Shown: piece after piece, positions 1-6,154 of the stretch
Numbering within the stretch: position 1 is the stretch's first letter
Layout of the letters: every line of letters starts with the position of its first letter
Origin: Acidobacteriota bacterium
GTDB taxonomy: Bacteria; Acidobacteriota; Terriglobia; UBA7540
Direction of reading: 5' to 3'
Length of the DNA: 11,782 nucleotides
NCBI GenBank assembly: GCA_003171295.1
Contig: PMYF01000015.1
Coordinates: 2,922-14,703 of the forward strand
Translations under genes and position numbers: made by a program
The notes under the pieces: model-generated
Told to the model about the DNA's origin: nothing
The model's database searches: none
Seen by the model: the letters and a program-made list of their open reading frames with translations, nothing else

Positions 1-215
1 GAGAAGATGTTGCCGTCGTCTTGGGCTCTCGCAAAAGACGGTATAAGCGAAAGCATGCCTGCTAACAGGCAGATGGCTGTGACCGCCATACCCAACGAGC
101 GGCAGCCCCGCCGTTGGTTACGGCCGGAAGCAGGCCGCACTGCGATCAAGCCGCTGTTGCGTCTCTCGGCGTAGCGCGCTGCGGTGTGCGGATTCTTGAA
201 GTTGCGTAATGTCAT
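1..215 (-). CDS. Exported protein, N-terminal part only (possible VirB5/TrbJ-like T4SS component)
   Basis: Only the first 71 codons lie in the window; the gene continues past the left edge. The ATG at 215-213 overlaps the TGA of the VirB4 gene in an ATGA arrangement. A purine-rich GAGAGGG lies just upstream, which argues for translational coupling. The protein begins with about 44 polar, Arg-rich residues. A hydrophobic stretch follows (MAVTAICLLAGMLSLIPSF) and ends in a signal-peptidase-like site (ARAQ-D), so the chain is probably exported to the periplasm. An internal ATG just before the hydrophobic stretch (near residue 45) is an alternative start that would give a more normal signal peptide. 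In many T4SS operons the gene after virB4 encodes the periplasmic VirB5/TrbJ protein. That is the guess here, from position and signal peptide alone; the mature sequence is not visible. Confidence 0.6.
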   Translation of the reverse strand, partial: MTLRNFKNPHTAARYAERRNSGLIAVRPASGRNQRRGCRSLGMAVTAICLLAGMLSLIPSFARAQDDGNIF

Positions 216-3007
216 AGATCCCTCTCAATGGACCCAACAAGTTCGGGAAAGATTGATGGCGTGCTGGCGCGGTGAATTCCCCGTTTGCCTTTCGGCCCTG
301 AACCATTGGAATTGCCATCCTCCCCAATGCCCGATGCCAGCGTGTAATCGGGTTCCGGAGGAGCGGTGGTGCGGTTTACCTCTCCCGAACGTTCCTCCGG
401 CAATTCCGCCAGCCGTGCGAGCCCTTGAGGATATTTGGCGCCTAATCGGCGGATTGCCTCGCCAAACTCCAAATCGGTGTGAGTGCTCAGCCACCAGGTG
501 CGATACTGTCGTTCCCGCGGGAACGATGTTGCAAGCCAATACTCAGTGGGGGTGAGCTCGACATAGAGGCTATGGGTGTTGGCTGACTGCTCACCAAGCG
601 AAATCACGAACTCGCTGCGACGGCCTTTTTCGGTCATGCCCAGGTTCTTGATACGTTCAATCGCAGCCGGCGACAGATGCAGGAACTCGCTCAGGACATC
701 AACATTGCCTTTCTGCCGACCAATCAGGCGTATGGCAGTCGTCGTCAGAATTGCAGCTCCGATCCGGTTCGGCTTATCGGGCGTTCCTGTGAAATCCTCC
801 ACGGCCTGGCTGATGCCCCACACGCAAGCGTTGCGCTTGCGTGCAGTGCGGAAGAGCTGCTCGACCACCGGACCCAGGCTAGGGGACTGGAGCAGCGCCC
901 AACACTCGTCAAGAATCGTCATGCAGCGGGCGCCGCCGCCGCCTTCGGCACGCTTGGTCGTTGCATAGGCGATCAACAGGCTCATTGCCGTCTCGAGCTT
1001 CGGATCGTCCTTCAGCTTTTCGATGTTGAAATAGAGCCACGGAGCATTCATGTCAACCGTAGTCTGACGGTCGAACAGCTTGGCATAAATCCCATCGTCA
1101 ACCCATGCTCGCAACTTGACCGCAGCGATACGCGCCTCCTTCATGACCAGCTCTTCCTTATTCTTGTCCAGGTAGTTTTCCAGTTCGTCCCGCACGTCGC
1201 TAAGTGTGGGGATACTCACCGGGCGCATGCGCGCACGCGCATAGGCGTTAAGGATGGAGGTCTCGATCACGTTATTTAATATCTCGATGTCGCTCGAAGC
1301 GGAATCACCGATCATGTGCCGAATGAGGTTGATCAGAAACGAGCGATGATCGTTCGTCAGCTCTGTAACTCCCGTCTCGAAGTCGAACGGGTTGATGGTC
1401 AACTTCGAGTCCAGCGACATGGTGATCATCCTTCCGCCCATGTACCGAACCGTGTTCAGGTAGCTATCGCCCCGCTCAAGTATGGAAACCTTCACATCCT
1501 GCCTGCCTGCCGTCAACAAGATCTTCTGCACCAGCATGCTCTTACCGGTGCCCGATGTTGCTGCAACGATCGCGTTGGCGTTTTCGAGCGATTGATCGAA
1601 TGGGCTGAAAGGAAGAAGTTGTCGATATGGGGTGGGGAACAACATCATAGGCGAACCGGGAGTACCGCTCCATGGCATCTCAACCGGTGACAGATCCGCC
1701 GCATTTGAGCTCAAGACCTCCATGTCTCGCAGATCCTTCTCTGTCTGGCCGGGCAGCGTTCCGAACAGTATCCGCTGCTGCGCTCCAAGCGATTCTGGCA
1801 GGCCAGTGGCGCCGTCCATGCGGCTTATTACGTGCAGTATCTGTTCCCGGCGATCTGCAATCTGTTGCTCGGCATCTGACAGTTGTGCCGTAGTGGTAAA
1901 CGGCTGCGACGTCCGGAACGCAATTGAAAGCGATACGTGACAGGCCTTGGTAGCGCTGCTCATGATGCGCGCCTGGATTTCCCCAAGATCCGCCGCTGCA
2001 ACCTGTGCACTCATGTCCAGCCGAAATTCCCCGCGGTGATTCACTTGTGCAGCGAGCATCTTCTTGTGGCGCTGCTTGTATACCGCAAGGACTTTTGCCT
2101 GATTAGGGATGAAAATGTTGGTGCTGACGATAAGGGGAAAGCCCAGCGTCTGCAACTCGCGGACCAGGCCTGGCCAGGTCTGTTCCGGCAGGGACTTCAA
2201 TGTGACCACACTCCAAAGCAGATTGTTAATGCTCACATAGCTTTCGGCCATTCCCTCTATCCCGGCGTTCATCAATTGCTCGCGGGCGGAAACATAGCGC
2301 ACTGAGAGCGGATGGTTGCGAAGTTTGGCGCGGACAGGGCAAAAGGGTGAGATGGTTGTTTGGATTTCGAGGAACATCTCCTCGTGGCTCATACGTACAG
2401 GTTCGAAATCCGCCGCGACCATGGAAGACTCCACACCGCGAAGAATCGACCCAAACTGGGCAAGTATGGCTTCATGTTGCGCACGTGCGCGGTTAATGCA
2501 GGTCTTCCGCGACAGCGAAAAGGATTGCGAGAATGTTGCCGCTCCGGTCTTGGGCCCGCCGGCAGAAGCCATCATCCGGCGGTGGGTCTCTGGGTCCCAG
2601 ATAAAGTAGAAGGTAAGGCTGCGCGTAAGGAACTCTCCATCTCTGGCGCGCAGCTTCCAGTCCTTCACGCGTTCTTCGTCGAGGGCGACAGCGGCCGGAT
2701 GTGAAGTGCGGCGCGCCTCCTCGTACATGCTGAGCGTGTCCCCCATCTGATCGTTGACCTCGTAGCGGATCTGGACGCGTATGCTCTCCTCCGGGCAGGT
2801 GCGAAGCAGAGCATCGATCCGAGCCTTGAGTTCGTTGCGCTCCTCTACCGAACCGAAGTACGTCAGCGATCCCCGCACCCTGAATCCCGCAACGTACGAT
2901 CCGTCCATGCGGACGACCACGTTATCGAGGAAATCGCGCACCTTCAGCAGCGAACATACAGCGGGCTCCATCTTGCTCTTCTCGTGCTGGGCTACAGTCT
3001 CAGGCAC
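212..3007 (-). CDS. virB4: VirB4/TrbE-type conjugation ATPase
   Basis: This is the large inner-membrane-associated ATPase that powers T4SS assembly and transport. Counting from the chosen start (931 residues), Walker A is TSGTGKS at about 484-490 and Walker B is CMTILDECW at about 695-703. They are followed by the family signature RTARKRNACVWGISQ at about 720-734. The N-terminal half matches the VirB4/CagE domain in layout. The length exceeds the usual roughly 800 residues, partly through a polar Pro/Gly/Ser-rich C-terminal tail. The start chosen is GTG at 3007: AGGAG lies 9 bases upstream, and it overlaps the VirB3-like stop as GTGCCTGA. The open frame continues upstream to 3079, but that would overlap the preceding gene by 80 bases without a comparable ribosome site. 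Its stop overlaps the next gene by ATGA. Family assignment is secure; the start is likely. Confidence 0.95.
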   Translation of the reverse strand: MPETVAQHEKSKMEPAVCSLLKVRDFLDNVVVRMDGSYVAGFRVRGSLTYFGSVEERNELKARIDALLRTCPEESIRVQIRYEVNDQMGDTLSMYEEARRTSHPAAVALDEERVKDWKLRARDGEFLTRSLTFYFIWDPETHRRMMASAGGPKTGAATFSQSFSLSRKTCINRARAQHEAILAQFGSILRGVESSMVAADFEPVRMSHEEMFLEIQTTISPFCPVRAKLRNHPLSVRYVSAREQLMNAGIEGMAESYVSINNLLWSVVTLKSLPEQTWPGLVRELQTLGFPLIVSTNIFIPNQAKVLAVYKQRHKKMLAAQVNHRGEFRLDMSAQVAAADLGEIQARIMSSATKACHVSLSIAFRTSQPFTTTAQLSDAEQQIADRREQILHVISRMDGATGLPESLGAQQRILFGTLPGQTEKDLRDMEVLSSNAADLSPVEMPWSGTPGSPMMLFPTPYRQLLPFSPFDQSLENANAIVAATSGTGKSMLVQKILLTAGRQDVKVSILERGDSYLNTVRYMGGRMITMSLDSKLTINPFDFETGVTELTNDHRSFLINLIRHMIGDSASSDIEILNNVIETSILNAYARARMRPVSIPTLSDVRDELENYLDKNKEELVMKEARIAAVKLRAWVDDGIYAKLFDRQTTVDMNAPWLYFNIEKLKDDPKLETAMSLLIAYATTKRAEGGGGARCMTILDECWALLQSPSLGPVVEQLFRTARKRNACVWGISQAVEDFTGTPDKPNRIGAAILTTTAIRLIGRQKGNVDVLSEFLHLSPAAIERIKNLGMTEKGRRSEFVISLGEQSANTHSLYVELTPTEYWLATSFPRERQYRTWWLSTHTDLEFGEAIRRLGAKYPQGLARLAELPEERSGEVNRTTAPPEPDYTLASGIGEDGNSNGSGPKGKRGIHRASTPSIFPELVGSIERDL
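821..843. repeat. Perfect 10-bp inverted repeat inside virB4
   Basis: CACGCAAGCG (821-830) pairs perfectly with CGCTTGCGTG (834-843) across a 3-base loop (TTG). It lies in the codons for the conserved RKRNACV stretch after Walker B, so part of it is forced by the protein. It could form a strong hairpin in the message or be a chance palindrome; no further copy was noticed in the window. Confidence 0.5.
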
Positions 3008-3386
3008 GCGGGTTTGCTCCTTTGGGATGCTTCGGAAGTTCGTCGTTGTCCTCGATAATGTATGGCCCGGTGATTTCACGATCGCGCGCCAGGGCGCTGT
3101 AAGTGTGCGGCTTCAGATGCCACGCCAAGAAGTCTCTTAAATATCCGCGCGGTTTGCCGTATTTGAAAATCATCAGACCAGGAACGCCTACCATGACAAC
3201 CACAAGAAAGCAGAACCAGTTCATGGGCAACCCCAACACAACCATGTCGTGAGGAAAGATGAACTGACCGATAATGAGGGCGAAGACCGCAATCACGCCA
3301 AGGGCCAGAAGGTCCTCGATGTCCAGACCCAACATGCGCACGCTGGTTCGCAGATTGCGGGAGATCGGGGTTGCATTGAGCGGCAT
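3000..3386 (-). CDS. VirB3/TraL/TrbD-like inner-membrane T4SS protein
   Basis: The 128-residue protein lies immediately upstream of virB4, the standard place for VirB3/TrbD. A basic, polar N-terminus (about 1-25) is followed by two membrane segments at about 26-44 and 51-75. A conserved-looking cytoplasmic stretch, KYGKPRGYLRDFLAWH (76-91), comes next, then a charged tail. The short GLDIEDLL segment before helix 1 and the K-G-K-rG-yl pattern after helix 2 recall the VirB3/TraL group, which docks VirB4 to the inner membrane. The ATG at 3386 shares one base with the upstream TGA (TGATG), and the stop is overlapped by the virB4 GTG, so all three genes are probably translationally coupled. Family assignment rests on size, topology and position as well as motif memory, so a distant relationship is more certain than the exact subfamily. 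Confidence 0.8.
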   Translation of the reverse strand: MPLNATPISRNLRTSVRMLGLDIEDLLALGVIAVFALIIGQFIFPHDMVVLGLPMNWFCFLVVVMVGVPGLMIFKYGKPRGYLRDFLAWHLKPHTYSALARDREITGPYIIEDNDELPKHPKGANPRA

Positions 3387-3853
3387 CAGTGGATGCCCCC
3401 CGCGCCGGATGTTACAAAGAATTCGAGTAACCGGAGGCCGCCGGAGACAGCGAGACAGCCTACCCCGACAAGAACGTGCCGTGCAGCATTACCTCCCATG
3501 CTCGTCAGTTCGAACATCCCGCCATTGGAAACAGACAGAATGGCACGAACGAAATTGACGCCGGCGTACAGCGGCATGACTACGTTGCCAACCCAGTTCG
3601 TAAGAGACAGAAATGCATAATAGAACTGGTCCTGGCTGCTATTCTGAGTTGAAAAATACTCGGCCAACCTGACGAAGCCGGATGCCGACAGGCAGGCCAC
3701 AGCTGCGGTCACGTAGCGTTCGCCAGCGCGAGCGTGATGTGCCAACTGGTAGATTCCAACGCAGAGCGTCAGTCCAGCGCAAACCGGCAAGATCACATTC
3801 CCGATGTATGAGGCCATGCTGGTCAGGCCAGTGTCGAAAGAGCCGCTAACCAC
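3386..3853 (-). CDS. Membrane protein with two tandem VirB2-pilin-like hairpin modules
   Basis: The 155-residue protein has four hydrophobic helices arranged as two copies of one module. Copy 1 (about 12-72) carries YIGNVILPVCAG followed by SASGFVRLAEYF. Copy 2 (about 85-155) carries WVGNVVMPLYAG followed by AVSGGLRLLEFF. The second copy and C-terminus (VTSGAGGIH) resemble the end of the pilin candidate at 5106-5480 (VNTGQAGVH). VirB2-type subunits have two helices with a short cytoplasmic loop, so this looks like a duplicated or fused pilin-like protein. It could instead be an inner-membrane platform component. No clear signal peptide is seen. The start chosen is GTG at 3853, with GGAGG 8 bases upstream and an 8-base overlap with the previous stop (GTGGTTAG). 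An in-frame ATG at 3868 is the alternative. The repeat is directly visible; the role is inferred. Confidence 0.75.
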   Translation of the reverse strand: MVSGSFDTGLTSMASYIGNVILPVCAGLTLCVGIYQLAHHARAGERYVTAAVACLSASGFVRLAEYFSTQNSSQDQFYYAFLSLTNWVGNVVMPLYAGVNFVRAILSVSNGGMFELTSMGGNAARHVLVGVGCLAVSGGLRLLEFFVTSGAGGIH

Positions 3854-4331
3854 GGGACACACCTCCATGAAGTGCTCGCCCTCGGATGATCCGGGCTCTC
3901 CGCGCGGGAGGCTGGGGAGGGGTTGTCACGCGCCATAGGAATTGGAGAAGTCCGCCCAGCGCCCATGCTCCGCCAAACAAAAGGACCCCACAGACCACGA
4001 CAATCCCAGCCCGCGTAACAAGATTCTCGTTGTGCATGAGACCTGCGACGATGAGGGCTCCTGAAACGTCTGCCAGCAACAGTGCAAACAGAGCATGACC
4101 CCATCGTCTGTTTTCAGAGGTCCTCAAAGCCCACTTGCGAACGTTTCCCCAGGCGAACGCAAGAGCGCCCATACAACACACGGCGATCATGGAGAGTGCA
4201 GTAAGGAGCCGCGCTGCACCGGATACGGGGAGCGGGGCCATTCCGACAACAGGAACCGCCAACAGAGCCAACACTGAGGCTGTGAACCGAGCAATATGAA
4301 CAACGAGCAAATGCTGTGACCTTATCCCCAT
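3846..4331 (-). CDS. Four-helix integral membrane protein, unknown T4SS-associated
   Basis: I do not recognise this family. The 161-residue protein has four strongly hydrophobic stretches at about 13-35, 41-62, 78-100 and 107-133. The loops are short and basic (NVRKWALRTSENRRW between helices 2 and 3). The C-terminal tail is rich in Pro and Arg and is probably cytoplasmic. The chosen ATG at 4331 overlaps the upstream TAA as ATGGGGATAA; a GGTGA sits just before it. The open frame extends to 4463, but that extension lies inside the neighbouring gene. Tight packing between other inner-membrane T4SS genes suggests a structural or platform role, perhaps part of what VirB6 or TrbL does elsewhere, though it is much smaller than those proteins. 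That function is inference only. Confidence 0.72.
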   Translation of the reverse strand: MGIRSQHLLVVHIARFTASVLALLAVPVVGMAPLPVSGAARLLTALSMIAVCCMGALAFAWGNVRKWALRTSENRRWGHALFALLLADVSGALIVAGLMHNENLVTRAGIVVVCGVLLFGGAWALGGLLQFLWRVTTPPQPPARRARIIRGRALHGGVSRG

Positions 4332-5074
4332 GACTTCACCAAGAGCCAGATCCCCGAAAAACACATCATTGCAATGGATGTAATCGCCAGATGTCCCCAA
4401 GGCTTTCCGCGCACAAAGTTGACCACAGCACCTATCACGCACAGTGCGCCTACGGCCGGACAAACATTACTTCCAGCCCAGTTCACTAAATTCATCAGGC
4501 CATCGGCCACGCCGTACTGGTCCGAAGATAGGTTCCAGGAGTTGGCCATCGTCCAAAGAGCCTGAACTGAAAGAACGAGCAGAGCAGACACGAGCGAAGG
4601 AATAGGCGTATTGCCTTCCGCGCTGTCGAGCAGCGCCTTGAGTACAAGGGCGGCGGCGACGACTGGGACCAGATGGCTTACAAGGTAGTTATTCGTGAAG
4701 TACTGGACCAGATTCAACAAGCCAGAGAGGTATGCCTGCGAGACTGAGGAGCTTCCTGGAGGTTGCCACGGAATGCCAGCCGCTTTGAGAAACAGTGGAA
4801 TTGACGGAAGAGCCAGGAACACCATGCCCCAGAATATCCAGTTGGTGAAACCGCCTCCGATTTCGAAGTTGGCGCCACCACCTGACCTGAAAGACACAGC
4901 TGCTGCTACAAAACAGCCCAGCCCCATGTAGGGAGCCGCTCCAATGAGCAGTCCGTATAACCCGGTGAGAAATGGGGGCGCGTCCAAGATGAATGCTAGG
5001 CTCAACTGCGTCTCCGAGATCACAATTCCGGCGACGTAATTCGCCGGCAGAAGGCGGGAAGGGACGCATTGCAA
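4322..5074 (-). CDS. Six-helix integral membrane protein, VirB6-like or pilin-module-derived
   Basis: A hydrophobic protein of about 250 residues with membrane segments near 35-62, 77-100, 132-150, 158-178, 203-222 and 227-248. The last third (NWAGSNVCPAVGALCVIGAVV, here split as NWAGSNVCPAVG plus ALCVIGAVV) recalls the helix pair of the neighbouring pilin-like proteins. The middle pair (TNNYLVSHLVPVVAAALVL) looks like a weaker copy, so the protein may be built from three related hairpins. It may fill the polytopic VirB6/TrbL role, but it is short for that and the family is not recognised. The start is uncertain. The TTG at 5074 has only a weak, distant GGGA and sits in the loop of a perfect inverted repeat. 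A GTG at 5023, just after a second inverted repeat, would give 233 residues. The stop is overlapped by the next gene. Confidence 0.75.
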   Translation of the reverse strand: MQCVPSRLLPANYVAGIVISETQLSLAFILDAPPFLTGLYGLLIGAAPYMGLGCFVAAAVSFRSGGGANFEIGGGFTNWIFWGMVFLALPSIPLFLKAAGIPWQPPGSSSVSQAYLSGLLNLVQYFTNNYLVSHLVPVVAAALVLKALLDSAEGNTPIPSLVSALLVLSVQALWTMANSWNLSSDQYGVADGLMNLVNWAGSNVCPAVGALCVIGAVVNFVRGKPWGHLAITSIAMMCFSGIWLLVKSWG

Positions 5075-5091
5075 TATGGTGTGCGTCCCTT
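5028..5091 (-). promoter_or_regulatory. Two consecutive perfect inverted repeats after the pilin gene
   Basis: AAGGGACGCA at 5059-5068 pairs perfectly with TGCGTCCCTT at 5082-5091 across a 13-base loop. CCGGCGA at 5028-5034 pairs with TCGCCGG at 5041-5047 across a 6-base loop. In the minus-strand transcript the first hairpin begins 14 bases after the pilin stop codon. It holds the TTG at 5074-5072 in its loop. The second ends a few bases before the GTG at 5023. There is no T-run after either stem, so these are not standard intrinsic terminators. Stem-loops after abundant subunit genes are known in other operons (for example after papA) to stabilise or separate the upstream message. A role in setting the pilin-to-membrane-protein ratio, or in hiding the next start, is inference. 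Confidence 0.55.
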
Positions 5092-5105
5092 GGTGGTTGA
5101 TCTAT

Positions 5106-5480
5106 TCAATGAACGCCAGCTTGACCGGTGTTTACGAACCATTCGGCCAAGCGCAGAGCCTGCGAGACGCCAAGCAGTCCGACTCCGGTGAGTACTGACT
5201 TCATAGGCTTGCCACCGTTATGCCAAGCTACTAAACCGTGAAGAAAGAATGCGCCGGCGGCCAGCGGGCCGAGAACGTTAGAGATGTAGTTGACCCCGGT
5301 CTCGAGTGTGCCTTCTATACCAGAGGCCGACTGGCCTTGCACGGCCTTACCAAGAACCGGCGAGTTGCCGGACTGCTGGGCGAGGGCGCTCGCTGGCAAC
5401 AGGATGATTCCCATGAACAGGTGAATGCCCAGCGTCCACAGATAGGCGCGCACCCAGACCTGCTTCCGATTGATTTGCAT
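5106..5480 (-). CDS. VirB2/TrbC-like pilin candidate
   Basis: The 124-residue protein has the layout of a T4SS major pilin. A basic N-terminus is followed by a hydrophobic export segment (about 11-33) ending in a cleavage-like ASALAQ-Q at 30-36. A small polar stretch leads to two helices at about 69-86 and 94-116, joined by a short positive loop (HNGGKPMK). The mature chain would be about 90 residues, in the range of VirB2 and TrbC. The helix pair YISNVLGPLAAG and LGVSQALRLAEWFV resembles both halves of the protein at 3386-3853. Start ATG at 5480 has a GGGGAAAG purine run upstream. It follows a 256-base non-coding gap and precedes strong hairpins, which fits separate control of an abundant subunit. 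Pilin function is inferred from size, topology and context. Confidence 0.78.
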   Translation of the reverse strand: MQINRKQVWVRAYLWTLGIHLFMGIILLPASALAQQSGNSPVLGKAVQGQSASGIEGTLETGVNYISNVLGPLAAGAFFLHGLVAWHNGGKPMKSVLTGVGLLGVSQALRLAEWFVNTGQAGVH

Positions 5481-5736
5481 GCGATCTTTCCCCGATTCTG
5501 CTCCATCGCGTGAGGGCGTGGGGCAATGAAATTGGCTTCAACTTAACGTGTCCAAAGTTGAGAGGGAAGACCTAAGTCGAAAGAATTTTTTGCCGTCAGT
5601 ATGGGTGAGATCGGAGAGATCATCTCGCATCGGCGCAGTGGGCAGCGCGCCTGAGCAACCCGAGAATGGTCCCCTGAGGCGACGGGACCGAGTGTCACAT
5701 GAGCAGTTCGGGATGGAAATAAGGCGTGGAGAACCT
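5481..5736. other. Non-coding gap upstream of the pilin candidate
   Basis: At 256 bases this is the largest gap in the gene train. Short open frames here (for example minus 5543-5818) are Arg/Ser/Pro-rich, lack a ribosome site and overlap a better gene, so they are not taken as real. An inverted repeat GGTCCC / GGGACC at 5668-5673 and 5684-5689 with a 10-base loop is present, without a T-run on either side. On the minus strand TTGGAC and TTTCAT about 18 bases apart are a weak sigma-70-like pair upstream of the pilin ATG. They match the consensus too poorly to call a promoter. A promoter or processing region for the pilin and downstream genes is the most plausible content. Confidence 0.4.
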
Positions 5737-6012
5737 CTAATGATCGTCGTCTAAAAGCAGGAAAAGTGTGTCGTTTTCGCGTTCGCGACAGTTCCAGCAG
5801 TGACAACCGGAGACGCACCAGAAGTAAAAGATGACAAAAGGGAAGAACATGATGGCCAGCACCCTTTTGACGGGGTGCCAGCTATAGAATCCGCTGTCCC
5901 TTCGCGGAAAGAAAAGCAGTATATAGAGCAACGCGACTTGCAAGACCAAGCCAAAAACAACCTGTATCCTGACGTCGAACGGCAAATGGACGAAAAATAA
6001 GAGAGCTTTCAT
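5737..6012 (-). CDS. Small membrane protein with C-terminal Cys cluster, unknown
   Basis: I do not recognise this 91-residue protein. It has two membrane helices at about 17-36 and 48-66, separated by a basic-aromatic loop (PRRDSGFYSWHPVKR). A cysteine-rich segment follows, with Cys at 66, 70, 72 and 75 (CVSGCHCWNC). The tail is acidic and ends in LDDDH. The Cys spacing could bind a metal or form disulfides. There is no lipobox, so it is not an obvious VirB7-type lipoprotein. Start ATG at 6012 is preceded by a weak GGAAAG. It lies between virB10 and the pilin gene with gaps on both sides, so it may be less tightly coupled than its neighbours. Clear amphipathic and hydrophobic patterning supports a real gene, but the function is unknown. 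Confidence 0.6.
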   Translation of the reverse strand: MKALLFFVHLPFDVRIQVVFGLVLQVALLYILLFFPRRDSGFYSWHPVKRVLAIMFFPFVIFYFWCVSGCHCWNCRERENDTLFLLLDDDH

Positions 6013-6154
6013 CGTGCGCTTTCCACAACCGGCTAGCTTGAAGGCGCTGACCGGTTAACACGATTCTAACCCGATTCCAAACAAGCAAGTTGCGCAGAAA
6101 CACGATTATCTGGCTCACGCCTTCCCGGCTTCGGGAGCGAGGCAGCTTGCCAGG
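6013..6154 (-). promoter_or_regulatory. Intergenic spacer with a possible -10 box and small hairpin
   Basis: The 142-base gap between the virB10 stop and the next ATG has a small inverted repeat, TCCCG / CGGGA at 6123-6136 with a 4-base loop, about 18 bases after the stop. It lacks a T-run, so it is at best a weak terminator or attenuator. On the minus strand TAGAAT (6068-6063) is one base from the -10 consensus and about 50 bases upstream of the ATG at 6012. No good -35 element sits at the right distance, so the promoter call is weak. Confidence 0.25.

Noticed and set aside
184..555. 123-codon plus-strand open frame near the left edge
   Set aside because: It is antisense to the virB4 3' end and the next gene, Pro/Cys/Arg-rich with no protein-like patterning.
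677..1279. 200-codon plus-strand open frame
   Set aside because: It lies wholly antisense to the virB4 ATPase domain and has no recognisable domain; it is a high-GC mirror frame of a real gene.
3008..3079. Longer virB4 start
   Set aside because: The added 24 residues overlap the VirB3-like gene and lack a good ribosome site; the GTG at 3007 has AGGAG at a proper distance.
5543..5818. 91-codon minus-strand frame between the pilin and the small Cys protein
   Set aside because: Arg/Ser-rich, no ribosome site, and its start lies inside the better-supported 5737-6012 gene.
6123..6136. Possible terminator hairpin after virB10
   Set aside because: The stem is only 5 bp and no T-run follows on the minus strand.
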